A stretch of 64,000 nucleotides of DNA. Origin: Pseudomonadota bacterium (lineage in GTDB: Bacteria; Pseudomonadota; Gammaproteobacteria; Steroidobacterales; Steroidobacteraceae). How positions within the stretch are numbered: position 1 is the first letter of the stretch; the number at the start of each line of letters is the position of its first letter. Both the position numbers and the translations under genes were made by a program. Shown one piece after another: positions 7,339 to 15,717 of the stretch. The stretch is from positions 62,001-126,000 of the forward strand of contig JAEZFW010000055.1 of NCBI GenBank assembly GCA_023417315.1, written 5' to 3'. The notes beneath the pieces were generated by a model. That model was not told where the DNA came from and did not search any database. It saw nothing but the letters and a program-made list of their open reading frames with translations.

Positions 7339-10044
7339 ATGAATCAAACCAAGAAGAACTCCATCCGCCTCCTGCCCATCGTTGCACCGGGTTTCATGTT
7401 GGCCTCGTGTTCGACGCCCACTGAGGTGTCCCACGCGCCCGCCAAAACGATCGCCGCTTCTGCGGCGCCGCCGACCATGGCGCTGTCGCCCGAAGCATCG
7501 ATCGCGACGATGGAGCTTCCGAGCGGCTACCGACTCGAGCCGGTGCTGACCGAGCCTCACATCGCCGAGCCGGTGATGATCGCGTTCGATGGTAACGGCC
7601 GGATGTACGTCGCCGAGATGCGCACGTATATGCAGGACCTTGACGCCACCGGCGAGCAGGAGCCCGTGAGCCGCGTGTCGCGTCATGAAGATACGAATGG
7701 CGACGGCTCTTTCGACCGGCACACGGTGTTCGCCGACAAGCTGCTCCTGCCGCGCATCATGCTTGCCCTCGATGACCGCATCATCATCGGCGAGACGAAC
7801 ACCGATAATCTCTACATCTACCGCGACAGCGATGGAGACGGCGTCGCCGACGAAAAGACCTTGTGGTTCGAAGGGGGTCCACGCGGCGGCAACATGGAGC
7901 ACCAGCCGAGCGGCCTCGTTTGGGCCATGGACAACGGCATCTACTCGACTTACTACGACTACCGCCTGCGCTTCGGTCCCGACGGCCAAGCGATCAAGGA
8001 GGCGATCCCAGTCAACGGCGGTCAGTGGGGACTCACGCAGGACGACTGGGGCAAGGTCTGGTTCGTCAACGCCGGCAACGAAACCGGCCCCGTGCACTTC
8101 CAACAGCACATCATCTACGGCCAATTCTCCGCGCCGGACGAACACATCGGGCAATACAAAGTCGTCTGGCCCATCAGCAATATCCCAGACACACAGGGTG
8201 GCCCTGGGCAAGTACGCGCCGACAATACACTCAATCACTTCACTGCCACCTGCGGACAAGATGTCTTCCGCGGCGATCGGTTGCCTGCCGAGTTGCGAGG
8301 CAATCTGTTCTTCGCCGAACCCGTCGGCCGTCTCGTTCGCCGAACATTGATCTCGGTCGAAGATGGCGTCACTCGACTCGCGAATGCCTACGAGAATCAA
8401 AAGAGCGAGTTCATTCGCGCGACCGATCCGCTGTTTCGCCCCGTGAACATGACCACCGCTCCCGACGGAACGCTCTATCTCGTCGACATGTATCGCGGCG
8501 TGATTCAGCAGGCGAACTGGACCCGCGAAGGCACTTACCTGCGCAAACAGATCGAGGCCCACCATCTGCAGCATGAGATTGGGCGTGGCCGCATCTATCG
8601 CGTGCGTCACGAGAACTTCGAGCCCGGCCCGCAACCCCGCATGCTCGACGAAACACCTGCCGACTGGGTACGGCACTTGTCGCATCCGAATGGCTGGTGG
8701 CGCGACACCGCGCAGAAGCTTCTCGTCCTGCGCCGCGATCTCAGCGTTGTGCCTGCGCTCACGCAGCTTGCACACGCTGAGGCATCCGATCCTCGTCCGC
8801 GGCTGCACGCACTGTGGACGCTCGAAGGTCTCGGCGCGCTCGATGACTCATTGATCCAACGTTCGCTCGAGGCCCAAGATCCGCAAGTGCGCATCGCGGG
8901 TTTGCGCCTCGCAGAGTTGCATCTCGACGCTACGGCTGCATCCGAGGCGCCGCTACTCGTCGCGGCACACAGCGCTCTGAAAGATGCCGATCCAAGCGTT
9001 GTGATCCAAGCGATGCTTTCATTGCGCCGCGCGGGAATACCCGAGGCCGAGAAGGTGATCCGTGCCACTGCCGAGGCGACTTCTTCCGCTGGCGTGTACG
9101 CAATCAACGAGCAGCTCTGGGACGAATCAAACACCGAAGACCCGCAGCTCTTGCGCTTGCTCGGCGCTAACGGTCTCAAATCGTATCGTGCAGGAGGCAC
9201 GCTCTACGGGTCGCTGTGTTTCTCATGTCACGGCACCGATGGTCGCGGCGCGCCCGCACCTGGCGCAGACGGTCGCACCCTCGCGCCGTCGCTGGTCGGT
9301 TCACGGCGGGTGCTCGGCGATGAGCGGGCGGCGATTGCCATCATGCTTCATGGCCTCGAGGGCGAAGTGGAGGGTGTTGACTATGGCGCGCCGATGGTGC
9401 CGATGAATTCCTATTCCGACGCCGAGTTGGCGAATGTGCTCACCTATATTCGCAACAGCTTCGGCAATCGCGCGCCAGCGGTGGAGCCTCAGGCCGTCGC
9501 CGCTCGCCGCGCTGCAGATGCGGGACGCACCTCTTTTTGGACGCTCGAAGAGCTCGCCAGGCAAATCCCCGCGATCGGAGTGCCGCGCGAGCGATTCCAA
9601 CGCCGCGCTGAATGGAAACTCGCCGCGAATATCGCGGCGCGCGACGGCGCGCCACTCGAAGCAATGCTCGATGGCAATCCAGCCACGGGATACTTCACGC
9701 AGGGCTTCAAACCCTTCCCCGTGGAGTGGCTCACGGTCGAGCTGCCTGCTCGCAGCACGATCGTCGGAATCGAGATCGATTCGCGCGGCGAGAAGTCGAA
9801 AGACGGCAAGGATCTCGGCTGGGCGCCAGCCTACAGCTTCGAAGTCTCTGACGATGGCGAAACCTGGACCAAGATCGCGAACGTGGTCGGCGAGCCCCAC
9901 GCTCGCCTCAATCTCGCCGCTCCGGTTGCAGGCCGACACTTGCGTATCGCCATCACGGAGAAGGAAGGCTGGCAGCCCTGGGTGATCAAGGAGCTCAACC
10001 TCTACGGCGAGGAAGACACGGTTCCGTTAGAAAGCGAAACTTAG
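7339..10044 (+). CDS. Lipoprotein: dehydrogenase-like propeller, HEAT-like repeats, cytochrome c and F5/8C domain
   Basis: A 901-residue multidomain protein of the membrane-bound dehydrogenase / PVC-type heme-binding class. A lipobox (MLASC) after a basic N-terminus predicts an outer-membrane or periplasmic lipoprotein. Domains in order: sorbosone/glucose-dehydrogenase-like beta-propeller (about 45-430, FDGNGRMYVAEM, VDMYRGVIQQ), HEAT-like helical repeats (about 450-590), cytochrome c with the heme motif CFSCH (Cys627, Cys630, His631), and a discoidin/F5-8 type C carbohydrate-binding domain (about 755-890). The likely role is oxidation of an external sugar or alcohol with electrons passed to the attached heme; this is inference from the family. 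The start was moved to the ATG at 7339 because an earlier GTG sits in a hairpin. Confidence 0.85.
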   Translation: MNQTKKNSIRLLPIVAPGFMLASCSTPTEVSHAPAKTIAASAAPPTMALSPEASIATMELPSGYRLEPVLTEPHIAEPVMIAFDGNGRMYVAEMRTYMQDLDATGEQEPVSRVSRHEDTNGDGSFDRHTVFADKLLLPRIMLALDDRIIIGETNTDNLYIYRDSDGDGVADEKTLWFEGGPRGGNMEHQPSGLVWAMDNGIYSTYYDYRLRFGPDGQAIKEAIPVNGGQWGLTQDDWGKVWFVNAGNETGPVHFQQHIIYGQFSAPDEHIGQYKVVWPISNIPDTQGGPGQVRADNTLNHFTATCGQDVFRGDRLPAELRGNLFFAEPVGRLVRRTLISVEDGVTRLANAYENQKSEFIRATDPLFRPVNMTTAPDGTLYLVDMYRGVIQQANWTREGTYLRKQIEAHHLQHEIGRGRIYRVRHENFEPGPQPRMLDETPADWVRHLSHPNGWWRDTAQKLLVLRRDLSVVPALTQLAHAEASDPRPRLHALWTLEGLGALDDSLIQRSLEAQDPQVRIAGLRLAELHLDATAASEAPLLVAAHSALKDADPSVVIQAMLSLRRAGIPEAEKVIRATAEATSSAGVYAINEQLWDESNTEDPQLLRLLGANGLKSYRAGGTLYGSLCFSCHGTDGRGAPAPGADGRTLAPSLVGSRRVLGDERAAIAIMLHGLEGEVEGVDYGAPMVPMNSYSDAELANVLTYIRNSFGNRAPAVEPQAVAARRAADAGRTSFWTLEELARQIPAIGVPRERFQRRAEWKLAANIAARDGAPLEAMLDGNPATGYFTQGFKPFPVEWLTVELPARSTIVGIEIDSRGEKSKDGKDLGWAPAYSFEVSDDGETWTKIANVVGEPHARLNLAAPVAGRHLRIAITEKEGWQPWVIKELNLYGEEDTVPLESET

Positions 10045-10058
10045 CGACTCGCAGTCGC
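10044..10058. terminator. Small hairpin between convergent genes
   Basis: GCGACT (10044-10049) and AGTCGC (10053-10058) form a perfect 6-bp stem with a 3-nt loop in the 49-base space between two convergent genes. No T-tract follows on either strand, so this is a weak terminator candidate. Confidence 0.3.
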
Positions 10059-10093
10059 AAGCAGTTGTGCTCGCAAGGCTGAATGAGCTCGGT

Positions 10094-10342
10094 TCAAGCT
10101 CTGGATTTCGAACGCGTCTTACCGGTGCGGCGCTCATTGAGCCGCTCGACCATATCGTGAAGATGCGTGACGACTTCCGCCTGCGTGCCTTCCCGCATAC
10201 CGGCAATCGTGTTTGGGCCCTGCGAGATCACGTAGCTGTGCCACGTCCCTGCTGCGCCGTTCGGCGCCGTGCTCTTCGCGATCGAGTCCACTTTGAATGG
10301 GAGCTCGAGAACCGCTTCCGTCGGGTTGGCTAGTTTTGTCAT
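10094..10342 (-). CDS. Small hypothetical protein
   Basis: An 82-residue protein starting at the ATG at 10342 (MTKLANPTEA), which follows the TAA of the upstream small gene after a single base, so it is probably translated by coupling; no strong ribosome site is seen. The frame stays open further upstream to 10660, but that part is an arginine/cysteine-rich antisense-like translation of the neighbouring gene and was left out. The C-terminus is basic (RRTGKTRSKSRA). The central part (GTWHSYVISQGPNTIAGM) does not match a family I can name. Confidence 0.6.
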   Translation of the reverse strand: MTKLANPTEAVLELPFKVDSIAKSTAPNGAAGTWHSYVISQGPNTIAGMREGTQAEVVTHLHDMVERLNERRTGKTRSKSRA

Positions 10343-10343
10343 T

Positions 10344-10667
10344 TTACGAAGGCGAAGCTGCGGACTCGATGGCAGGCGTAGCGCGGCGTTGCTGCACTTC
10401 GAGAATCTGTTGAAGAGAAAGATCAGTCTGTTCGGCAATGATGCGCACGAGTTTGTGCATCGCCGACTGCGGCAATCTGAGCGCATGCACCTTTTCCCAT
10501 TGGCGGACCCGTGCTTCCGGATCGCTGAACGGGGAGGATTGCAACGCGATTTGCGCTTGGCGCTCGATGGCGCGCTCATGTTCCTGCCGTTCGACCTCCG
10601 CCCGTCGGTCGGCCATATTACCCAGACCACTGAACGCTTCGGGACGAAAACTGAATTCATTGGACAT
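10344..10667 (-). CDS. Hypothetical protein, helical, phage-regulator-like composition
   Basis: A 107-residue soluble, mostly helical protein (MSNEFSFRPE...). The start ATG at 10667 is preceded by AAGGGAG, a good ribosome site; longer frames upstream are not supported. Residues 25-50 are charged and coiled-coil-like; residues 70-100 (AMHKLVRIIAEQTDL) look like a short helix-turn-helix-like stretch, but I cannot place it in a family. It forms a two-gene unit with the 82-residue protein downstream. Confidence 0.6.
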   Translation of the reverse strand: MSNEFSFRPEAFSGLGNMADRRAEVERQEHERAIERQAQIALQSSPFSDPEARVRQWEKVHALRLPQSAMHKLVRIIAEQTDLSLQQILEVQQRRATPAIESAASPS

Positions 10668-11063
10668 GTGTTTCTCCCTTGGAAACTCGTTGGAACCGCG
10701 GCTGGCGATGCAGCAACAAAGTCGCGCCATCGTTCGCCAAGACTTCAGACGCAGCATCAGCCGGTTTTGGCCCGCTTTCGCTAAGGCGATACGGCGCGGC
10801 GATAGGCCTGAGCCGCTCGGGTTCGAAACAATTCGGTTTAGTTGACCAGGAGCGCCGGACGGCGTTGCCCAAGAGTGGATAAAGAGAACGGTTGCGATCC
10901 GAACTAGAGTCTATAGGGTTCGGCCAACACTTGCTTGGCTATTTCCGGCAGAACGACTCAATTGCGCCGCTTCTGTGCTGCTTCGCGCGAGTGGCGCGCA
11001 GTCTCGGACGGGGGATGTCCTGCTCTGTTCGTGCGCGCATCGCGATGTCGTCGCTCTCGATCT
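10668..11063. other. Gap without a convincing gene
   Basis: About 400 bases in which the open frames on both strands are short and arginine-rich, as expected for non-coding high-GC DNA. It should contain the promoter of the minus-strand pair ending at 10094. I see no repeat or RNA gene here. Confidence 0.4.
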
Positions 11064-11363
11064 CTACCAGGCCCAGTCTGCCCATGCAGATACTTTCGTT
11101 CCCTCTTGAACCTCACACGCGAGCGCACGCAGAAACTGCACCGCTTTGACATGCACCAGCGCACTCGTCGAATGCGCCTGACCGAGGTCCAGCCACGGCG
11201 CTTCGCGAGTGATGCGGCCTTGTATTCGCACCTGAGCCGTTCCGTCGATCGCGATCTGAATCACCATATCCGCCGGCGCTTCGCGCGATCCGATGACGCG
11301 CAAGACGACTTCGGAACCTACGGTGTCGCGAGGGGCTGCATTCAAGAGAGTGGCGACTGACAT
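11064..11363 (-). CDS. Hypothetical protein
   Basis: A 99-residue protein with balanced composition and an alternating beta-like pattern (EVVLRVIGS, MVIQIAIDGTAQVRIQGRI). It has no signal peptide or membrane segment and ends in a tryptophan-rich tail (WADWAW). The pattern resembles small phage or accessory proteins that form beta-sandwiches, but no family is recognised. The ATG at 11363 lacks a strong ribosome site. Confidence 0.55.
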   Translation of the reverse strand: MSVATLLNAAPRDTVGSEVVLRVIGSREAPADMVIQIAIDGTAQVRIQGRITREAPWLDLGQAHSTSALVHVKAVQFLRALACEVQEGTKVSAWADWAW

Positions 11364-11470
11364 CCGGAATCATCCAGCAAACAGGGTGTTCGCACGATGA
11401 CACATTTCTAGCCAAGTTATCCGACGCGCTGCTCAGTTTCGTCTTGCAACTACACACGTAGACTGAACCG

Positions 11471-11686
11471 TTACTTCGGCCGATAGTCCTTGTTGCGAAC
11501 CTCAAATGCACGGATCTCGCGTTCAGCTTCAGCGCGCGTGATTCCGTACACGTTCTGAATACTCTTCAACAACTCAGCTCGCTTACCGGCGATCGTTGCA
11601 AGTTGCTGTTCGTCGAACTTGATCCAGCGGGCTCGTATCCGTCCCTTGAACTGTTGCCAATTGTTCTCTGCCACCGTCCAATTCAT
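11471..11686 (-). CDS. CsbD family stress-response protein
   Basis: A 71-residue protein matching the CsbD/YjbJ family along its whole length: N-terminal NWTVAENNWQQFKG, the central KFDEQQLATIAGKR, and GITRAEAEREIRAFE. These small hydrophilic proteins accumulate under general stress; their molecular role is unclear. The start ATG at 11686 has GGAGA about 6 bases upstream. It lies near other small minus-strand genes but is separated from them by more than 90 bases, so it is probably monocistronic. Confidence 0.88.
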   Translation of the reverse strand: MNWTVAENNWQQFKGRIRARWIKFDEQQLATIAGKRAELLKSIQNVYGITRAEAEREIRAFEVRNKDYRPK

Positions 11687-11853
11687 GTCTTCTCCAGGTG
11701 AGATGGCAAATCGCTCAGCGTTCGAGGGAGCGAGAAGTTGCCGGGTGGCGCAGCCTACAGGAAGACGCGACGCTGCACTCGATTGTTTCGCCCCGGTCGC
11801 ATGCGCGCCTTCCGAGCTTGCGCTCGCGGACGCGAATGCACAGCGGCGACGGA

Positions 11854-11991
11854 TTACTTCTGTGGCGTGCCTTCGTTCGGCCCAGCCTTGTTCTTGCGCT
11901 CAGCCTTGCGAAGTTGCTGTTCTGCGTTTTTGCGCTTTTGCGCCTCTTCGCGACGCTTCTTATCTTGCTTGTAGTTCGGCGCTCTTGGCAT
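11854..11991 (-). CDS. Small, highly basic helical protein
   Basis: A 45-residue protein, nearly all charged (PRAPNYKQDKKRREEAQKRK, then a lysine-rich tail), predicted to be a single helix. The ATG at 11991 has GGAGA about 5 bases upstream, which decides the start over a longer frame to 12090. Similar short Lys/Arg/Glu-rich proteins are common near stress genes in proteobacteria; function is unknown, and nucleic-acid contact is possible from charge alone. The DNA from 11992 to 12388 holds nothing else that I can support. Confidence 0.6.
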   Translation of the reverse strand: MPRAPNYKQDKKRREEAQKRKNAEQQLRKAERKNKAGPNEGTPQK

Positions 11992-12388
11992 GGATTCTCC
12001 AGAATAGGGTAGGGGAAGCAGCGCGTTGGGCTCGCACGGGATGTGAAGAAACGCGTGTTCGGTGAGAACGCAGCTTGACGCATTCTGCACCGGATAGCGA
12101 ATCCGACTTCAGTCAGCGCAGATACGGGCGTGCAGTCCAAGCGCGAGCGAGCGAGTGAACACTCGGAGCGTCTCGGGTGCGGATGCCGCTCGCAGTCGTC
12201 GCCTGCTCAAGTTCGTCACGCGAATGCACGAGGATGATGTCGCGCTCGCCTACAAGAACCGTACTAACCGCAGCCACGCAGAACAGCTACTAGACTCGAC
12301 CGACATGAGGTTAGATCCTGATGAATCGCGCTCGTTTGTCGACAGGCTCGACTAGTGCGCTGAGGTGCCGCGGCAGAGTTTCAGAACC

Positions 12389-12790
12389 TTAGTGGCCCAT
12401 CGAGTAAACGAATGCGCCGCCATAGCAGTATTCCGCGAATTCTTTGACGACACTGACGAGCGCATAGCGCGGCACCGCAGTCGGACCGCGCTGTTTGAGG
12501 AGCTCCGGTAAGCGTGGAGATCGCAAAGCGTCATCTAAAGCGGTGGCCCAGGCGAGCGCATCGTGTGCGTCAACGATCTTGAGATCTCTCGTGTCTCCCG
12601 GCTGGTAGTCCCTCGTGGCGGGTAGCTCATGCTTCGCGCCTGGAGGGACGACATATACGCTGCCGTTGGCCTGCCAGCCGAACTCGCGCGCGAGGTCCTG
12701 TAAGCAGTCCCACATCGGTAGTGAACAAGAGTAGCGGTCTCGACCTTTCGGCTCCGCCGTGTCGCGAAACATCTCGACTGTTGAGTTCAT
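12389..12790 (-). CDS. Hypothetical protein
   Basis: A 133-residue cytoplasmic protein (MNSTVEMFRD...) with no signal peptide. Visible stretches are WDCLQDLAREFGWQ, KIVDAHDALAWATALDDAL and SVVKEFAEYCYGGAF, which give a mixed alpha/beta, slightly acidic protein. An upstream in-frame ATG at 12865 would add 25 residues of less typical composition; neither start has a strong ribosome site. I do not recognise a family. It is divergent from the membrane-anchored protein at 13057. Confidence 0.55.
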   Translation of the reverse strand: MNSTVEMFRDTAEPKGRDRYSCSLPMWDCLQDLAREFGWQANGSVYVVPPGAKHELPATRDYQPGDTRDLKIVDAHDALAWATALDDALRSPRLPELLKQRGPTAVPRYALVSVVKEFAEYCYGGAFVYSMGH

Positions 12791-13056
12791 CTGCGAGAGC
12801 CCATGGGGTGAGTAGGAGGATGGGCACGAGTGCGCGTGACGGAGCATGGCACTCACATCAACCACGGAACCTGACGCCGCCTCAGTCCCGGTAACGCGAC
12901 TCGGACTGGATTTCAGTATACGAGGTCCGGGTCATCGAGGGACCCTGTGAGAAGCTCCCATCAAACACCAGCGATTATCGGCATTCTGTCGCAGGGTGGA
13001 TCCGAGCATCCTCAGTGGGAGCTTTTGTCCGCGGTGCGGATGCGCGAAGATTGGAC

Positions 13057-14067
13057 ATGCACAATCGCGACGACTACGAACCGATCATCGCAACCAGGCC
13101 CTCACGCAAGCCGCAGCGTGAAGAGACGCAGCCTCTCTGGCGTGTGGTGCTCGTGCTTTGCGCAGGTCTAGCCGGAGCAGTATTGCTTGCCTGGTGGTGG
13201 ATAGGCAGATCATCGAGTGACGGCGCATCGACGACCGCGCAGTCGGAAAGCTCGGCACCAGAGATTGCCCCAGAGATTGACCCAGAGATCGGCCCGGAAA
13301 TCGGCCCAGAGACTGGGCCAGAGACTGGGCCAGAGATTCAAGTGGAGCAGGACATCGTGCCGCCAGCGCGTGATCCCGTACCGAATACCGTATCTTCGCA
13401 AGAACCGGTGCCGCCGCCACCCGCCACCGAATCTGCGGGAGGCTCCGAGCAAGCAGCCACACCCGAGAATATTCCTGAAGTCGTTCCGGCTGATGAACCG
13501 CAAATGCCTGCAGCACCGGCACCGGTATCGGTGCGGTTCATGAGTCCCGACCCGCAAGTGCGGATCGAATTGATCCGTCCGCCCGATTCATCACCTCTGC
13601 TGACGAGCAAGGCCGGCGACGTCGTTGCCGTTCCACAAGGAACGTATCGAGTGGTAGCTTCCGGCACTCAGTTGGAGACGTTCGAGCAAGAGGTCGTATT
13701 CGACGGCGAGCGTCCTTTGGAATACACACTAGAGTTGTGTGCCGAGCCCAAGCGCGTGCGCGAGGACCTCGCCGGCCAAGTCGTCGAGGAACGAGCGTGT
13801 GCGAGCACCGCGGAATGCGAATCCCTGTTCCTGATCTTGGGCGAGTACGCAGACCAACTCGTCAAGGACCGCGGCTTCCGAACGCAGCAGTGCGGGAAGT
13901 GGCGTGCTAACGCAGCGCCTGAGGGTAGCTGGACGTTGAACATCAACTGTGACGGCGCAACACCTGCGACCACATGCCGCGTCTCGATCGCTGAAGGTGC
14001 CTGTACGTTCGCGGAATCGCGCCGCAGTATGCGTGGCGGGGCCTGTCCGCGGGCGGAGCTCGAGTAG
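13057..14067 (+). CDS. Single-pass membrane protein with E-x-x-P repeats and Cys-containing periplasmic domain
   Basis: A 336-residue protein: cytoplasmic basic N-terminus (1-28), one transmembrane helix (about 29-49, VVLVLCAGLAGAVLLAWWW), a low-complexity acidic/proline linker with six tandem 4-residue repeats (69-92), and a periplasmic C-terminal region of about 160 residues with at least seven cysteines that probably form disulfides. A beta-rich part (PVSVRFMSPDP, GTYRVVASG, LEYTLELC) looks like a PEGA-type or carboxypeptidase-regulatory-like fold, as in anchored signalling or envelope proteins. Start taken as the ATG at 13057; a GTG at 13015 is possible. Function unknown. Confidence 0.65.
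   Translation: MHNRDDYEPIIATRPSRKPQREETQPLWRVVLVLCAGLAGAVLLAWWWIGRSSSDGASTTAQSESSAPEIAPEIDPEIGPEIGPETGPETGPEIQVEQDIVPPARDPVPNTVSSQEPVPPPPATESAGGSEQAATPENIPEVVPADEPQMPAAPAPVSVRFMSPDPQVRIELIRPPDSSPLLTSKAGDVVAVPQGTYRVVASGTQLETFEQEVVFDGERPLEYTLELCAEPKRVREDLAGQVVEERACASTAECESLFLILGEYADQLVKDRGFRTQQCGKWRANAAPEGSWTLNINCDGATPATTCRVSIAEGACTFAESRRSMRGGACPRAELE
13261..13338 (+). repeat. 12-nt tandem repeat inside a coding region
   Basis: Six consecutive 12-base units (consensus GAGATYGGCCCA) followed by a partial unit, encoding E-I/T-x-P four times three-residue-spaced in frame. The last two full units are identical in DNA (GAGACTGGGCCA), suggesting recent slippage. Repeat number may vary between strains. 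Confidence 0.85.
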
Positions 14068-14078
14068 AGCGAGGTTCG

Positions 14079-14123
14079 GCGCGCACCGATTCTCGTCGGA
14101 TGAATCGCAGAATCGATGCGTGT
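14079..14123. repeat. Dispersed palindrome, copy 1
   Basis: An imperfect inverted repeat with arms of about 15 bases (left 14079-14093 ending CACCGATTCT, right AGAATCGATGCGTGT at 14109-14123) around a 15-base loop containing CGGATGAA. A near-identical copy is at 42214-42259. Each copy lies between two convergent genes, so a bidirectional terminator or a REP-like element is the likely role. Confidence 0.75.
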
Positions 14124-14141
14124 CTTCGGCCTGCGGACGTT

Positions 14142-14600
14142 TTAGCTCGGACGACGTGACAACTCTTCATCCGTGGGCACGTGGCCCTCAGGCGTGAGCT
14201 CATCGATCGCGTTCGGCAGTTCGTTGCTCAAGCCGGAAAGCAGTTCCTCACGTGGCAGGCCGGTCTGTTCCATGAGCCACTGGATCCGCTCCTCTCCCAA
14301 AGTCTGTTCGAGCTCTTGTGGGGCGATGGGTTTATTAGACTCTTTCGACACCCAGCTCTGCGCCTTGTCCTCCTGACCGCTCTGTCGGAAACGATCGAGC
14401 AGATCTTTCAAGCCGCCGCCTAACGAGCCATCAGACAACGCATCGTCCGACCGGTCGGGCGACTGCCCGGATCCAAGTATGCCGGCGAGTCCACCCTTGC
14501 CTTTGAGTGCCTTATACGCAAGCAGGCCTAGCACTCCCAATTGAATGGGAGACATGCCGCCGACGCGCCGACCACCGCCTCGCGAGTCAAACATTCCCAT
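14142..14600 (-). CDS. yidB: YidB family protein (DUF937)
   Basis: A 152-residue protein with a glycine-rich N-terminus (MGMFDSRGGG), a hydrophobic segment (SPIQLGVLGLLAYKAL, about residues 17-32), and the C-terminal YidB region with SWVSKESNKPIAPQELEQTL and the following helix pair. This match to E. coli YidB-type proteins is strong. The role is unknown; the fold is a compact helical bundle. The start at 14600 has an excellent ribosome site (GGAGGTGA). Confidence 0.85.
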   Translation of the reverse strand: MGMFDSRGGGRRVGGMSPIQLGVLGLLAYKALKGKGGLAGILGSGQSPDRSDDALSDGSLGGGLKDLLDRFRQSGQEDKAQSWVSKESNKPIAPQELEQTLGEERIQWLMEQTGLPREELLSGLSNELPNAIDELTPEGHVPTDEELSRRPS

Positions 14601-14787
14601 AAGTCACCTCCGGTTTGGCGATCGCTGATTGTTGCACCGTCGAGGCATCAAGGATGTAGGCGAACTGAGGATGAAATCGATCTGCCCAGTATCGGGTCTG
14701 CCTCCGATAGCGCATCCGAACCTTCACCTGACTGCATAGCGTCGCACGTAATAGACTCTCTCATTCCAATCATTGCGCAGGACACGT

Positions 14788-15702
14788 GTGATCGTCTGGT
14801 TGCGAATCTCGATGGGTGTGCTGTTGTTCGCCGTGAATACCGTCGCTCACGTCGTTCCGCTTCTGATCGTCGCGCTCGTGAAAGCCGTTGTGCGCCTGCG
14901 CGCGGTGCGGCGGGTGTGCGATCGAGTACTCATGAGCATCGCCGAGAGTTGGATCGACGTGAACACGTGGATGATTCGAGCGCTCACCCGCACGCGCATC
15001 GTCGTCCAGTCGAGCGCTGCACTGAGCTACACGGGCCACTATCTCGTGCTCGCGAACCATCAGAGCTGGGTCGACATTCCCATTCTGCAAGCCGTATTCA
15101 ATCGCGAAATTCCATTCCTGCGATTCTTTCTCAAGAGCCAGCTCATGTGGGTACCGTTGCTCGGCCTGGCGTGGTGGGCGCTCGATTTTCCATTCATGAA
15201 GCGCTATTCGCGAGAGCAACTCGCGAAGCGTCCCGAGCTCGCCGGTCGCGACGTCGAAACGACTCGGCGCGCGTGCGAGAAGTTTCGCGGACTTCCCATC
15301 TCCGTGCTCATCTTTGCGGAGGGCACGCGCTTCACTCAGCTCAAGCATGATGCGCAACAATCGCCCCATCGTCACCTGCTCAAACCGAAAGCAGGCGGTG
15401 TGGCGTTTGTGCTGGAAGCGATGGGCGATGCATTGCATAGAGTCGTAGATGTCACGATCGCTTATCCGCATGGAAAGCCAACCTTCGCCGATCTCTTCGC
15501 AAATCGAATCCCTGAAGTGCGCGTGCACGTCCGCGAACGCGATATTCCGTCAGCTCTCGTGAGCGGTAACTACGAGAAGGATCCAGTCGCGCGGGCGCAA
15601 GCGCAGCGCTGGGTGAATGCCATTTGGCAGGAGAAGGATGACTATCTGTCGACGGGAGCGGATGACGCGAATGAGATCGAGAAGCGCGAAGCGAGCGGAT
15701 GA
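14788..15702 (+). CDS. Lysophosphatidic acid acyltransferase-like membrane enzyme (YihG type)
   Basis: A 304-residue inner-membrane acyltransferase of the PlsC family, close to YihG/AGPAT proteins. The catalytic NHQSWVD motif (H-x4-D) and the substrate motif FAEGTR are present in the expected order, with an N-terminal membrane helix. It transfers acyl groups to the sn-2 position of lysophosphatidic acid, or to a related lysolipid. I place the start at the GTG at 14788, which has AGGA a few bases upstream; a TTG at 14773 or the ATG at 14815 are alternatives. The S41 peptidase gene begins 15 bases after its stop, so they may be cotranscribed. Confidence 0.85.
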   Translation: MIVWLRISMGVLLFAVNTVAHVVPLLIVALVKAVVRLRAVRRVCDRVLMSIAESWIDVNTWMIRALTRTRIVVQSSAALSYTGHYLVLANHQSWVDIPILQAVFNREIPFLRFFLKSQLMWVPLLGLAWWALDFPFMKRYSREQLAKRPELAGRDVETTRRACEKFRGLPISVLIFAEGTRFTQLKHDAQQSPHRHLLKPKAGGVAFVLEAMGDALHRVVDVTIAYPHGKPTFADLFANRIPEVRVHVRERDIPSALVSGNYEKDPVARAQAQRWVNAIWQEKDDYLSTGADDANEIEKREASG

Positions 15703-15717
15703 GCGAAGCGAGCTCTT

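Noticed and set aside
7297..8808. 503-codon minus-strand open frame opposite the CxxCH lipoprotein gene
   Set aside because: It is an antisense shadow caused by high-GC codon bias. The plus-strand protein has clear domains and a lipobox, while this frame has no recognisable motif or ribosome site.
10343..10660. Upstream extension of the 82-residue protein at 10094-10342
   Set aside because: The extra residues are an out-of-frame reading of the 107-residue gene and are rich in Arg, Cys and Ser. The internal ATG at 10342 gives a sensible protein.
12155..12355. 66-codon plus-strand open frame
   Set aside because: GTG start without ribosome site and no family pattern. Composition is like random high-GC translation.
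12952..13024. Inverted repeat AAGCTCCCA / TGGGAGCTT with a 55-base loop
   Set aside because: Nine-base arms at this distance are expected by chance now and then in 64 kb, and nothing ties it to a gene end or start with certainty.
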